Source: Acidimicrobiales bacterium
GTDB lineage: Bacteria > Actinomycetota > Acidimicrobiia > Acidimicrobiales > SZUA-35
Assembly: GCA_028285495.1 (NCBI GenBank)
Contig: JANQPB010000038.1
Span: forward strand, 98,161 to 162,160
Direction: 5' to 3'
Length of the DNA stretch: 64,000 nucleotides
Shown: piece by piece, positions 26,850 through 35,874 of the stretch
Numbering within the stretch: the first letter of the stretch is position 1
Layout of the letters: the number at the start of each line of letters is the position of its first letter
The notes under the pieces: generated by a model
What the model was told of the DNA's origin: nothing
What the model saw: the letters and a program-made list of their open reading frames with translations, nothing else
The model's database searches: none
Program-made: the position numbers and the translations under genes

Positions 26850-26921
26850 GCGGCCGTCGCGGCGTCCGCCACCCTCGTCGCCACCGGCGACGAGGCCGGG
26901 GCCCGCCGGGCGATCGCAGCG

Positions 26922-28115
26922 TTGCTCGACGAGCGGGGTCCGGAGGACCGGTTGGCGCTCGGCGAGCTCCGACGGTTCCTCGGACTCACGGCCGTGCTGT
27001 CGCCGGCGCTGCTCGAGCGCTTCGCCGGCGAGGACCTCGGGCCTCAGCAACGGTGGCGTCTTGCCCTCGTCCAGCTCCTGCTCGACGCCAGGGCCGGGCA
27101 CCGGGCGACCTGGTCGGCGGCGCTGACCCCACCCCGCATTCTCACCGCGCTGCCGCTGCGATGGACCGTCGAGCTCGCGTTGCGCCGGGCCGACGCCGGT
27201 GATCGGCGGGGCGTCGAGCTGATCGACTACCTGGCCGAGGTCGTCCCGGAGCCGGCGACCGCCCTGGTGCCCGAGGTGGCCCGGCAGGTCGGCCTCGTCG
27301 ACACCGGCGGTCGGCTGGCCGCCCGCATCGGTCGCCCGCCCGAGCGGCCGCTGCGGGTGGCCGCGCTCGGACCGCTCCGGGTCGAGGTCGACGGCGAGCC
27401 GGTCGGCGATACCGCCCTCGGTCGGGTCCGGGTCCGCCAGTTGCTCGCCCTCCTCGTGCTCCGGGAACGGGTCGACCGCGACCAGGTGCTGTCGTTGCTG
27501 TGGCCCGACCTCGACCGACCTCGGGCCCAGAACAACCTGCGCGTCACGCTGACCCACCTCCGCCAGCTCCTCGAGCCGGACCGGGCCGGCGATGCTGCGT
27601 CCTACCTGCTGCTGGCCGGTCGGCGCCAGCTCCAGCTCCGACGCTGCGACCAGCTCGTCGTCGACCTCTGGGAGACCGGTGAGCAGATCGGCCGGGCCGG
27701 TCACCACGAGCGGGCCGGTCGCCTGACCGATGCGATCGACTGCTACCAGCGGGCGACCCGGCGCTGGACCGGTCGAGCGATCCTGGCCGACCTGGCGGAG
27801 CTCGACGACCTGCGGCCCGAGCTGGTCGAGCTCGAGTTGCGACTCGTCGACGCCGCCTGCCGGCAGGGTGAGCTGTTGATCGCCGCCCGCCGACCGGAGG
27901 AGGCGATCGCACCGGCGATGGCGGCGTTGCGGGCCGATCCGCTCCAGGAGCGGGCCCACCGGGTCTCGGTCAGCGCCCGTCTGGCCGTCGGCGACCGGCG
28001 TGGCGCCCTCGAGGCCATGGAGCACTGCCGGGCGACGCTCATCGGCGCCGGCCTGCAGCCGGCGGAGGAGACGCTGATGGTGGCCAGGAGCCTGGAGATC
28101 GCGGGGTCGAGCTGA
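26922..28115 (+). CDS. SARP-type DNA-binding and BTAD part of the interrupted regulator
   Basis: Same reading frame as 25026-26849, separated only by the TAG at 26847-26849; translation of 26850-26921 is also coding-like. An OmpR-type winged helix (VAALGPLRVEVDGEPVG ... VRQLLALLVLRERVDRDQVL, WPDLDRPRAQNNLRVTLTHL) is followed by a bacterial transcriptional activator domain of TPR helices (YQRATRRWTG ... LELRLVDAAC, AMAALRADPLQERAHR). This is the SARP architecture, which usually activates secondary metabolism or stress genes in actinobacteria. No biosynthetic cluster adjoins. Coordinates use an internal candidate start; separate translation is not demonstrated. Confidence 0.7.
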   Translation: MLDERGPEDRLALGELRRFLGLTAVLSPALLERFAGEDLGPQQRWRLALVQLLLDARAGHRATWSAALTPPRILTALPLRWTVELALRRADAGDRRGVELIDYLAEVVPEPATALVPEVARQVGLVDTGGRLAARIGRPPERPLRVAALGPLRVEVDGEPVGDTALGRVRVRQLLALLVLRERVDRDQVLSLLWPDLDRPRAQNNLRVTLTHLRQLLEPDRAGDAASYLLLAGRRQLQLRRCDQLVVDLWETGEQIGRAGHHERAGRLTDAIDCYQRATRRWTGRAILADLAELDDLRPELVELELRLVDAACRQGELLIAARRPEEAIAPAMAALRADPLQERAHRVSVSARLAVGDRRGALEAMEHCRATLIGAGLQPAEETLMVARSLEIAGSS

Positions 28116-28160
28116 TCGGCCGGGGCCTCGGCCCGACCGGGTCCCGTTGGCGCGACGACG

Positions 28161-29258
28161 CTAGCGGCCGATGCCGCCGTGCACGTCGTAGGAGATGGCC
28201 AGCGGGCCGTCGCCGACCGGGTGGGCCTGGCAGGTGAGGATCATGCCGGCGCTCAGCTCGTCGGCGGTGAGGGCGTAGTTCTTGGCCATCGTCACCTCGC
28301 CCTCGACGACCGTGGCCTTGCACGTGGCGCACATCCCACCCTTGCAGGCGAACGGCACCTCGGCCCTGGCCGTCCTGGCGTAGTCGAGCAGCGGGGGGCC
28401 GGCGGGGTCGACATGGACCACCGAGGTCCGTCCGTCGATCGTCACCCTGGTCTCGACGGCGCCGTCGGTGATCGCGTCGGTCGACGGTGGGGCCTCGATG
28501 CGCTGATCGAAGAACAGCTCGCTGTGGATCCGCCCGCCGTCGACGCCGAGCTCGCCGAGTGTGGCGGTCAGTTCCTCGACCATCGTCAGCGGCCCGCACA
28601 GGTACCAGCCGTCGACCGAGCCGACGTCGATGAGCGCGCCGGCCATCCGCCGCAGCTTCTCGCCGTCGATTCGACCTTCGAACAGCGGGATCTCGTGCGG
28701 CTCGCGGCTGAGCACGTGGATCATCCGGAACCGCTCGGGGTGCCGGTTCTTCAGCGCCTCCAGGTCCTCGTGGAACATGATCGAGCGTGACGTCCGGTTG
28801 CCGTACAGGAGGGTGACCCGGCTGGCCGGCTCGTCCCGCAGGATCGTGGTGGCCATGGCCAGGATCGGGGTGATGCCCGATCCGGCGGCCACCAGCACCA
28901 CGTTCCTGGCGACCTCCGGTCGGCACGTGACGGTGAACTCGCCGATCGGTGCCATCACCTCGAGCACGTCGCCGACGGCCAGCTCGGTGGTGGCCCAGGT
29001 GGAGAAGGCGCCGTCGGGGATCCGTTTGATCCCGACCCGCAGGCCGTTGCCGGGGGCGGTGCAGATCGAGTACGACCGGCGGACGTCGTCGCCATCCAGC
29101 TCGCGGCGGATCACGAGGTGTTGCCCAGGGACGTGGGCGAACCGCTCGCTCAGCTCCTCCGGGATGGCGAGGGTGATGCTGACCGAGTCGTCGGTCTCCG
29201 GTCGGACGTCGGCCACCTTCAGCTGGTGGAACTCGATGTCGATCGACGTGTCGCTCAC
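28161..29258 (-). CDS. paaE: Phenylacetyl-CoA 1,2-epoxidase reductase subunit PaaE
   Basis: 365 residues. It passes electrons from NADPH via FAD and a 2Fe-2S cluster to the PaaA diiron centre. FAD-binding RRSYSICTAP (~65), NADPH-binding VAAGSGITPILAMA (~125) and YLCGPLTMVEE are in order, and the C-terminal plant-type ferredoxin has CKGGMCATC plus the fourth cysteine in LTCQAHP. It is last in paaBCDE, starting 10 bp after paaD. The catalytic subunit gene paaA is 8 kb away beyond the CHAT cassette. Confidence 0.93.
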   Translation of the reverse strand: MSDTSIDIEFHQLKVADVRPETDDSVSITLAIPEELSERFAHVPGQHLVIRRELDGDDVRRSYSICTAPGNGLRVGIKRIPDGAFSTWATTELAVGDVLEVMAPIGEFTVTCRPEVARNVVLVAAGSGITPILAMATTILRDEPASRVTLLYGNRTSRSIMFHEDLEALKNRHPERFRMIHVLSREPHEIPLFEGRIDGEKLRRMAGALIDVGSVDGWYLCGPLTMVEELTATLGELGVDGGRIHSELFFDQRIEAPPSTDAITDGAVETRVTIDGRTSVVHVDPAGPPLLDYARTARAEVPFACKGGMCATCKATVVEGEVTMAKNYALTADELSAGMILTCQAHPVGDGPLAISYDVHGGIGR

Positions 29259-29268
29259 GGGCGTCCCC

Positions 29269-29802
29269 TCAGATGGCCTTGAAGTGGTCGAACGGCTCGG
29301 CGCACGAGGTGCACCGGTAGAGGGCCTTGCAGGCGGTCGAACCGAAGCGGGAGATCTCCTCGGTCGCCGTCGACCCGCACCGGGGGCACACCAACGGTGC
29401 CGCCGCGGCCGCCGGCCGGCGGCCGATGCTGATCGGCACCGGCCCCGCCCCCGGGGGTGCGATGCCGAGCTCGAGCAGCTTGCGCCGTCCGTCCTCGGTC
29501 ATCCGGTCGGTCGACCAGGCCGGGGTGAACGAGCGCTCGACCCGGAACCGGGCGCAACCTTCCGCGTCGAGCACCCGGGCGATCTCGGCCTCGATGTACT
29601 CGACGGCCGGACAACCCGAGTAGGTCGGCGTGACGGTCACCACGACGGTGCCGTCGGCGTCGGCCTCGACCGAGCGCAGGATGCCGAGGTCGACGAGGGT
29701 CAGCGGCGGCAGCTCCGGGTCGCACACGTCGCCGACCGCGGCCCGCAGCCGATCGAGCTCTCCCGGCGAGACGGTCGGCGTCGAGCGGGTCATCGCCGTC
29801 AC
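29269..29802 (-). CDS. paaD: Phenylacetyl-CoA epoxidase maturation protein PaaD
   Basis: About 177 residues. The N-terminal MIP18/DUF59-type domain (LRAAVGDVCDPELPPLTLVDLGIL ... VTVTPTYSGCPAVEYIEAEI) is that of Fe-S or metal-site assembly factors, and the C-terminus has a zinc-ribbon-like CPRCGS ... CTSC. PaaD is needed for an active epoxidase complex, probably for metallocentre assembly. The GTG start at 29802 overlaps the paaC stop (GTGA); ATG 29793 is also possible. Confidence 0.9.
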   Translation of the reverse strand: MTAMTRSTPTVSPGELDRLRAAVGDVCDPELPPLTLVDLGILRSVEADADGTVVVTVTPTYSGCPAVEYIEAEIARVLDAEGCARFRVERSFTPAWSTDRMTEDGRRKLLELGIAPPGAGPVPISIGRRPAAAAAPLVCPRCGSTATEEISRFGSTACKALYRCTSCAEPFDHFKAI

Positions 29803-30611
29803 CACTCGACCCCGGGCTGCGACTGGTACAGCCATTGCATCTCGGGCAGCAGGTGGCCGAGGTGGGCGGTGTGGAAGCCGGTGCGGCCGCCGATCCGCTC
29901 GTAGGGGTCGTCCGGCGCCGTGAGGTTGGCCTCGGCGAGGACCGCGGTCACGGTCTCGTCGAAGGTCGGGCGCAGGGTCGCCGGGTCGGGAACCACCCCG
30001 GCTCCGGCCAGCTCGCCCTCCACCTCGTCGGCCGAGAAGAGGTCGGCCCGGAACGGCCACAGCTCGTCGACGGCGGCCTGGGCCCGGCGGTTGCTCTCGG
30101 ACGTGCCGTCGCCGAGGGTCACCACCCAGCCGGACGAGTGCTCCAGGTGGTAGCGGGCCTCCTTGACCGCCTTGGCCGCGATGCCGGCGAGGCGCTCGTC
30201 GGTCGAGTCGGTGAGCGCCTCGTACAGCGGCACCTGGTACGCGTCGACGAGGAGCTGGCGGACGATGGTGACCGCGAAGTCGCCGTTCGGCTGCTCGACC
30301 AGTACGGCGTTGAGGAACTCGCGCTCGGTTCGGGTCATCGCCAAGTCGTCCTCGGAGCGACCACCGGGGTCGACCTCGGTGGCGTACTGGTAGAGGTTGC
30401 GGGCCTGGCCGAGGTGGTCGAGGGCGAGGTTGGCCACCGCGATGTCCTCTTCCAGCTCGGGCATCGAGGCGATGAGCTCACCGAGGCGTTGGGCGAGCAC
30501 GAGGTTGTCGTCGGCCGCCCGCAGCAGCCAGGTGAGCAGCGCCGGACCGTCCGGCAGCGTGGCCCGGGTGACCGGACCGGCGGAGGCGGGACGTCGCTCC
30601 GGTGCGCTCAC
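29799..30611 (-). CDS. paaC: Phenylacetyl-CoA epoxidase structural subunit PaaC
   Basis: 270 residues, ferritin-like four-helix bundle. ADDNLVLAQRLGELI, LALDHLGQARNLYQYA and VKEARYHLEHSSGWVVTLGDGT are conserved in PaaC, the non-catalytic partner that forms the PaaAC heterodimer and helps bind phenylacetyl-CoA. ATG 30611 overlaps the paaB stop by ATGA, and its own stop overlaps the paaD start, so paaB-C-D are translationally coupled. Confidence 0.93.
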   Translation of the reverse strand: MSAPERRPASAGPVTRATLPDGPALLTWLLRAADDNLVLAQRLGELIASMPELEEDIAVANLALDHLGQARNLYQYATEVDPGGRSEDDLAMTRTEREFLNAVLVEQPNGDFAVTIVRQLLVDAYQVPLYEALTDSTDERLAGIAAKAVKEARYHLEHSSGWVVTLGDGTSESNRRAQAAVDELWPFRADLFSADEVEGELAGAGVVPDPATLRPTFDETVTAVLAEANLTAPDDPYERIGGRTGFHTAHLGHLLPEMQWLYQSQPGVEW

Positions 30612-30940
30612 ATGTGCCCCACTTCGTCGGGGATGTCATAGAAGGTGGGGTGGCGGTAGGGCTTGTCCGAGTCGAACCAGGCGTCGGCCTCGTCCGGGTC
30701 GGTGGCGTGGATGGCCGACGACGGCACCACCCAGATCGAGACGCCCTCGTTGCGCCGGGTGTAGACGTCACGGGCGTTGCGGGTGGCGGTCTCGGCGTCG
30801 GCGGCGTGGAGACTGCCGACGTGCACGTGGTTCAGGCCTCGCGAGGCCCGGACGAACACCTCCCACAGCGGTGCACCGCCGGCTGCGCCAGCGGGTCCCT
30901 CATCCACCTCGCCTTCGATTGGCGGAACGTCGTACGACAT
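30608..30940 (-). CDS. paaB: Phenylacetyl-CoA epoxidase subunit PaaB
   Basis: 110 residues. WEVFVRASRGLNHVHVGSLHA, then ARDVYTRRNEGVSIWVVPSSAI and the C-terminal KPYRHPTFYDIPDEVGHM are diagnostic of PaaB, the small subunit that bridges PaaAC units. The start ATG 30940 lies 8 bp from an inverted-repeat operator (30949-30987). It is the first gene of paaBCDE. Normally paaA precedes it directly; here paaA is 6.3 kb upstream on the same strand. Confidence 0.92.
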   Translation of the reverse strand: MSYDVPPIEGEVDEGPAGAAGGAPLWEVFVRASRGLNHVHVGSLHAADAETATRNARDVYTRRNEGVSIWVVPSSAIHATDPDEADAWFDSDKPYRHPTFYDIPDEVGHM

Positions 30941-30948
30941 GGACAACA

Positions 30949-30987
30949 TGATACACGAGAAGCTGGGATAGCGAAAGTCGTGTATCA
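30949..30987. promoter_or_regulatory. PaaX-type operator of paaBCDE
   Basis: Perfect 10-bp inverted arms TGATACACGA (30949-30958) and TCGTGTATCA (30978-30987). The inner TGATACA-N25-TGTATCA geometry is repeated upstream of paaX as TGATACA-N26-TGTATCA (39249-39288). PaaX repressors elsewhere bind inverted TGATTC-like arms near paa promoters, so this is a good candidate PaaX site. Confidence 0.75.
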
Positions 30988-31023
30988 CAACCCGCCGTCA
31001 CCCGCTGTCGTCGTCCGCGGCCG

Positions 31024-33645
31024 TCATCCTGCGCCGACGGTCATGAACGATCGGGCGAGCCATCGATCGGTGTCGCTCGGCACGTCCTCGATGCCGGCCC
31101 GCAACGCGGCCCGAACCGACCTGCCGCTGCTGCGATGCCGGTGGAAGGCGGCCATGAGGTCGCCGGTGCCCGGCCCGTCCGGCACCGGCGAGACCGAGGC
31201 GACGATCGAGCGGATCCCGGCGGTGAGGAAGGCACCACCCATGCCGGTGAAGGCGCGCTCCGGCCGGTTGGACGTGGCAGCACCGCTGCAGGCGCTGAGG
31301 ATCACCTCGGTCGCCACAGCGTCGTCGAGTTGCAGGATGTCGTACATCGTGAGCGGTCCGTCGGCCATCTCGAGGTGGGAGAACAGCGGGCTGTCGATCC
31401 GGAAGTCGCCGTGGCAGGCGAAGTGCACCCGCGGCGACGAGCGCAGCGCCCGGAGGGCCGCCTCGGTCGTCGCCATCGACGGTTCCACCACCTCGACGTC
31501 GTCCAGGGTCGCCGCGATCCGGAACGCCTCGTCGACGGCACCGGGCAGCCGGGGCCCGACGACGATCGTGAGCGGGCCGTCCCGGGGCTCCGGCACGGCG
31601 ATCGACCGGTGCCACGTGCCGAGCGAGAACGCCACCGTCACCTCGGCCTCGGCGGTCTGGGGCAGCGCCAGCCAGGGCACGAGCGCGACCTCGCCTCTCG
31701 GCACGATGACGACGTCCTCGGCCGCGAGATCGAGGCCGCCGAAGAGCGCCAGGCCGAGCTGCTCGGTCGTTCGGGCCAGCCGCTCGACCACGCGCTCGTC
31801 TGGACGGAGGGCGCTGCGCCGGAACAGTGCCAGGCAGGAGCGGATCTGCCTCGACACGGCACCCTGTTCGCCGACGACGGCGCGACCGAACTGGCCCGTC
31901 CTGGTCAGGTGGCAGCGATGGATGGTGCCGTCGATCTCGACGAACGAGACGACGAGGCGCCCGGCGGCCGCCCGGATGGCATCGTCGATGTCCCGGGTCG
32001 CCCGATCGGTCCCCGAGGTCGCGGTCCGCCGCGAGCGCCGCTTGATCGCCGACTCGAGCTGGGCTCGTTGCCGTCGCAGCGCCTGATCGGGGGTCGGGGC
32101 GTCGATGGCGTCGCGAACCACCTGCCGCAGCTCGCCGAGCAGCGGCGCGAGATCGGGGTTGGCCCGGCCGTCGCTGAGCTCGACGTAGGGCACCGCCGTC
32201 CGCTCGGTCCACTCGAAGAACGTGCGATGGGACCTCCCGGCCGCTGCAGCCAGGAGGCCGACATCGATGAGGCGCTGGGCGTGGACCGCGACCCCGACCC
32301 TGGCATCGGGCGCCGACACCCGGGACCGGAACTCCTCGAGCGCCCGCAGACCGGTCCTGGCGGCCGCCATCGCCGAGACCCGCCGCCCGTCGTGCAGGCG
32401 GATGGCGGCGGCGAGCGCCCAGTAGGCCAGGCGCTCCTCGATCAGGCCCGATCGCCGGGAGTAGCCGCCCCGCTCCAGGGCATCGACGGCGATCCCGTGG
32501 TGGCCGAGGGCCAGCGCGATGGAGCCCTCGATGATCGCAGCTCGGCCGGCCGGCCCCCGGAGGCCGGCCGAGCCGAGCTGGGCCGACAGGTGGGCGGCGA
32601 AGCGGCGGTCGGCCTCGGTGACCGTGCCGACGGCGGTCATCGCCTCGAGCCGGAGGATGTGGGCGCGATCGCGCCAACCGGGCCGATCCTGCTCGTCGAA
32701 CAGCTTGGCGGCCTCGTCGGCCAGCGCAACCGAGTCCTCCCGGCCGAGGATCAGGCAGGCGTGGGCCATCACCAGCAGCGCCTCGGCCAGATCGGTCAGG
32801 AGCCGGCGCTGGCGGAGGTAGTCGACCGTCGTCTCGATCGTCGACAGGGCGTCGTCGACCAGCCCGGATGCGATCAGCGCCTCGGCCCGGTCGACCTGCA
32901 GGCCGGCCAGCGGCCGGTCGAGCGCCGTCAGCCGTCGCTCGCCGTCGTCGAACTGCGCCATCGCCCGGGGGATGTCGAGCATGCGGGCGTAGGACAGACC
33001 GAGGTTGTGCACGACGACGGCCGCAGGGGAGGGGAGGTCGTTGGCCTCGTACAGGTCGAGCGCAGCCGTGAGGTCGGCGACCGCCCGGGCCTGATCGCCG
33101 TGGTACATGTGGATGACGCCGCGATTGCTGAGCGCGTGAGCGAGGAAGATCTCGTCACCGTGGTCGCGCAGCTCGGGTATGACGTCGTCGTAGGCGCGCT
33201 TGGCCTCGATGCCCTCCGAGAACCGTTGGACGACGGCGGCTCGCTGGAACTTCACTCGGGCCCGGACCCCGCCGGTGGTGATCTCCTCGGCCCGTTCGAG
33301 GTCGGCGATCGCGGCGCGCTTCGATCCCGCGATCGAGTGCGCGCCCGCTCTCGACATCCGGATCAGGCCCTCGGCCTCGGCCAGGTCGGCGGTGATGGCG
33401 ACCTCGATCCCGCGGCGATAGTGGCGGAAGGCGGCCGGCAGTTGGGACAGGGCCCGATTGGCGTTGCCGGCCGCTCGATGGACGCGGACCCGGAGCGCGG
33501 GTGCGAGCGAGTCGACGTCGAGCTCGTCGACCCTGGTCAGCGCTTGGCGGTGATCGGCCTCGGCAAGCCGCTCGATCTCCGAAACCCGATCCTCCACCGC
33601 TCGGAGATTAGACTGTATTTGGCGGGGGGCTGGACCGTTTTTCAT
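31024..33645 (-). CDS. TPR-CHAT protein (caspase-like protease with tetratricopeptide repeats)
   Basis: 873 residues from ATG 33645. The N-terminal ~560 residues are TPR-like helical pairs (ALSNRGVIHMYHGDQARAV, AALDLYEANDL, VVHNLGLSYARML and others). Residues ~590-873 are a CHAT domain with the expected catalytic pair: His745 in VHFACHGDF and Cys786 in VILSACSGA; the C-terminal FTGMGGAFLTAGIRSIVAS also fits. CHAT proteases include separase relatives and the TPR-CHAT subunit of type III-E CRISPR. The gene is divergent, by 39 bp, from an exported subtilase followed by an ECF sigma factor and its partner. TPR probably senses or docks and CHAT cleaves; substrate unknown. Confidence 0.9.
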   Translation of the reverse strand: MKNGPAPRQIQSNLRAVEDRVSEIERLAEADHRQALTRVDELDVDSLAPALRVRVHRAAGNANRALSQLPAAFRHYRRGIEVAITADLAEAEGLIRMSRAGAHSIAGSKRAAIADLERAEEITTGGVRARVKFQRAAVVQRFSEGIEAKRAYDDVIPELRDHGDEIFLAHALSNRGVIHMYHGDQARAVADLTAALDLYEANDLPSPAAVVVHNLGLSYARMLDIPRAMAQFDDGERRLTALDRPLAGLQVDRAEALIASGLVDDALSTIETTVDYLRQRRLLTDLAEALLVMAHACLILGREDSVALADEAAKLFDEQDRPGWRDRAHILRLEAMTAVGTVTEADRRFAAHLSAQLGSAGLRGPAGRAAIIEGSIALALGHHGIAVDALERGGYSRRSGLIEERLAYWALAAAIRLHDGRRVSAMAAARTGLRALEEFRSRVSAPDARVGVAVHAQRLIDVGLLAAAAGRSHRTFFEWTERTAVPYVELSDGRANPDLAPLLGELRQVVRDAIDAPTPDQALRRQRAQLESAIKRRSRRTATSGTDRATRDIDDAIRAAAGRLVVSFVEIDGTIHRCHLTRTGQFGRAVVGEQGAVSRQIRSCLALFRRSALRPDERVVERLARTTEQLGLALFGGLDLAAEDVVIVPRGEVALVPWLALPQTAEAEVTVAFSLGTWHRSIAVPEPRDGPLTIVVGPRLPGAVDEAFRIAATLDDVEVVEPSMATTEAALRALRSSPRVHFACHGDFRIDSPLFSHLEMADGPLTMYDILQLDDAVATEVILSACSGAATSNRPERAFTGMGGAFLTAGIRSIVASVSPVPDGPGTGDLMAAFHRHRSSGRSVRAALRAGIEDVPSDTDRWLARSFMTVGAG

Positions 33646-33684
33646 GCAAGTGTCCCGCGGTGACGGAGATGAAAGGGTCCAAGA
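33646..33684. promoter_or_regulatory. Very short divergent promoter region between CHAT and subtilase genes
   Basis: Only 39 bp separate the two divergent ATG codons. AAAGGG (33672-33677) is the likely ribosome binding site of the subtilase. The -10 and -35 boxes of each gene must therefore lie largely inside the first codons of the other, so the two are expected to be transcriptionally linked. Confidence 0.5.
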
Positions 33685-35256
33685 ATGTCTATCTGGTTGC
33701 GCCGTTTGCTGGCGGCCCTCGTTGCGTTCGCGCTGATTGCCTCGTCGTGTGGTGACGATGACGACGATGCACCGTCGGACGAGTCGTCCGAGGAGGGCTC
33801 GGACGACGCCGTCGGCGGCGACGACGATCCCGCCGACGGCGACGGGTCCGACGGCGACGATGTCGACGAGGAGGTCGACGAGGAGGTCGACGAGGGCGAC
33901 GACACGGGTGGCCCGCTGCCGGACGGTTGGGTCGTGCAACCGGCGGAGCTGGCGACGGCCCGGGTCAACCCGTCGGCCTGCGTGATCGGCGACGTCGCCG
34001 ACCCGGCCGACGGCTTCGACGAGCTCGTCGACTTCGAGGGGTTGACCGACCTGACGAACGTGGGGCCGATCGACATCACCGCGCCGCCGATGCCGCCGGC
34101 GCCGGTGTACGTGGGCCCCATGTACCGTCCCGGCCTGCTGCTCGCCCCCGCTGGCTACGACCCGCCGCTCGGCCTGGAGCAGCAGGTTCGCCTGGCCGAG
34201 GTCGAGCTCGACGGCGTGAACGGTCCGACCATCGACGGCGAGGGATTCGGTGGACTGGAGGCGGAAGCCGAGCTCCTCGATGGCGTCGTGTCGGTCTGGT
34301 GGATCGCCGGGGCCGAGAGCGAGGCGCTGCTCGACCCGGCCAACGTCGCCCGCGCCTTCGCCGGCGAGGGCCTGGAGCCGGTGTACCTCCTCGTTCCGGC
34401 CGCCGGTCACATGTACGGGCCCGAGAACACGCCGGCCGTTGAGGGCGCGGAAGAGGACCGCGTCGGCGGTTCGAAGTGGGGCTACGCCGATGTCGTCGGC
34501 GATCCCGTCGTTCCCGGCCCGGTCGGCATCATCGACACGTCGTTCGACCAGCTGCCGGATCTCAACGCCCCCGCCGACAGTCACTCGGTCCAGGGTCACG
34601 GCTCCTTCATCGCCGGCATCGTGCGCGAGCTCGCACCTGGGGCGCCGATCAAGTCGGTCGACATGGGCCCGGCCGGCGAGGATCTCACCGTCGTGCTCGA
34701 CAAGGCGATCGAGGACCTGCCCGATGCCGCGGTCTACGGCAGCGCCGCCACCGGCTTCCCCTTCGACGGCGACTGGCTGCAGCTGCTGATCACCCTCGCC
34801 GCCCTGACCGGGCTCGAGCCGGTCGGCTCCGATCCGCCACTCGCCGCCCTCAACATGTCGTTCGGGACCTACCTGTGCGCACCCGACCAGGAGCCGGGGG
34901 TCGGACCGCCCGGCCTGCAGGAGTTGATCGACCAGATCGGTGTGGAGGTGTTCGCCGCCGCCGGCAACGACGACTCGGACGATGCGTGGTACCCGGCGGC
35001 CTACAACCAACAGGCGTCGCCGTGGGCCGTCGGCGCACTCCAGGGCGACGGCACGTGGGCCACGTTCTCCAACCACGGCAGCTGGGTGGAGACGTGTGAG
35101 CTCGGCGAACCGGTGACCGCCGAGCCCTATCTGCCCGGCAGCGGTTCGCAGAACCACATCACCTGGAGCGGCACCTCGTTCGCAGCCCCGATCGCGCTGG
35201 CTCGGTACCTCACCACCGGTGATCCGACCCCGCAGGACTGCCCGGCGACGCCCTGA
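33685..35256 (+). CDS. Exported subtilisin-like (S8) serine protease, probable lipoprotein
   Basis: 523 residues. The signal peptide RRLLAALVAFALIASSC ends in a lipobox-like cysteine. A ~50-residue Asp/Glu/Gly-rich tract follows, then a ~200-residue pro- or accessory region. The S8 triad is complete: Asp284 in VGIIDTSFD, His305 in GHGSFIAGIV, Ser498 in WSGTSFAAPIA, with the oxyanion Asn428 in AAAGND. It is likely tethered outside the membrane. It is divergent from the TPR-CHAT gene and followed by a sigma factor and two membrane proteins in one orientation. A role in processing an extracytoplasmic substrate of this cassette is inference. Confidence 0.9.
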   Translation: MSIWLRRLLAALVAFALIASSCGDDDDDAPSDESSEEGSDDAVGGDDDPADGDGSDGDDVDEEVDEEVDEGDDTGGPLPDGWVVQPAELATARVNPSACVIGDVADPADGFDELVDFEGLTDLTNVGPIDITAPPMPPAPVYVGPMYRPGLLLAPAGYDPPLGLEQQVRLAEVELDGVNGPTIDGEGFGGLEAEAELLDGVVSVWWIAGAESEALLDPANVARAFAGEGLEPVYLLVPAAGHMYGPENTPAVEGAEEDRVGGSKWGYADVVGDPVVPGPVGIIDTSFDQLPDLNAPADSHSVQGHGSFIAGIVRELAPGAPIKSVDMGPAGEDLTVVLDKAIEDLPDAAVYGSAATGFPFDGDWLQLLITLAALTGLEPVGSDPPLAALNMSFGTYLCAPDQEPGVGPPGLQELIDQIGVEVFAAAGNDDSDDAWYPAAYNQQASPWAVGALQGDGTWATFSNHGSWVETCELGEPVTAEPYLPGSGSQNHITWSGTSFAAPIALARYLTTGDPTPQDCPATP

Positions 35257-35296
35257 CCCCGCCCGTTCCACACTCGAACCCCCGAGAGCCCATCGA

Positions 35297-35302
35297 TAGG
35301 AT
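35297..35302 (+). promoter_or_regulatory. -10 box TAGGAT before the ECF sigma gene
   Basis: TAGGAT lies 8 nt before ATG 35311, as at several other leaderless-type starts in the window, so the sigma gene may have its own promoter in addition to read-through from the subtilase gene. Confidence 0.4.
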
Positions 35303-35310
35303 GTCGATCG

Positions 35311-35871
35311 ATGCACGAACCATCGGATCGAGAGATCTACCTCGCCGCTTGCAGAGGTGACCGCGAGGCGTTCGGCCTGCTGGCCGAGCGTCACCACGCC
35401 TTCACCATGCGGGTCGCGGCGTCGATCGTCTCCGATCCGGCGACGGCCGAGGACGTGGCCCACAAGGCCTGGCTGAACGTGTGTGTTCACCTGAAGAAGG
35501 TGACGGACGGTGAGCGGGCACCGCTCGAGCTCGGTCACGAGGCGTCGCTGCTGGCGTGGTTGCGCACGGTGACCCGGAACGTCGCCTACGACGAGCTCCG
35601 TCGCGAGTCTCGGGCGCCCCTCGAGACGGTCGAGGACGACGACGTCGTGCACCACGACGACGTCGACGAGCGGCTGATCTTCGGCGAGCAGCGATCGGCG
35701 ATGTGGCGGGCGCTCCGGGCGATCAGCGAGAGCTGCCGGGAGCTGCTCCTCTACCTGATCCACGATCCACCCCTCAGCTACGAGGCGATCGCCAAGGCCA
35801 TAGGCCGACCGGTCGGCTCCATCGGTCCGACCCGGGCGCGCTGTCTCGCACAGCTCCGGGCGCTGCTGTAG
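35311..35871 (+). CDS. ECF-type RNA polymerase sigma factor
   Basis: 186 residues. Region 2 is YLAACRGDREAFGLLAERHH ... SDPATAEDVAHKAWLNV, including the -10-recognition helix WLRTVTRNVAYDELRRE. Region 4 is SCRELLLYLIHDPPLSYEAI followed by GRPVGSIGPTRARCLAQLR, a helix-turn-helix for the -35 element. There is no region 3, as usual for group 4 factors. The next gene starts 3 bp after its stop and is probably its regulatory partner. The cassette context (TPR-CHAT, subtilase) suggests activation by proteolysis, which is inference. Confidence 0.92.
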   Translation: MHEPSDREIYLAACRGDREAFGLLAERHHAFTMRVAASIVSDPATAEDVAHKAWLNVCVHLKKVTDGERAPLELGHEASLLAWLRTVTRNVAYDELRRESRAPLETVEDDDVVHHDDVDERLIFGEQRSAMWRALRAISESCRELLLYLIHDPPLSYEAIAKAIGRPVGSIGPTRARCLAQLRALL

Positions 35872-35874
35872 GTC

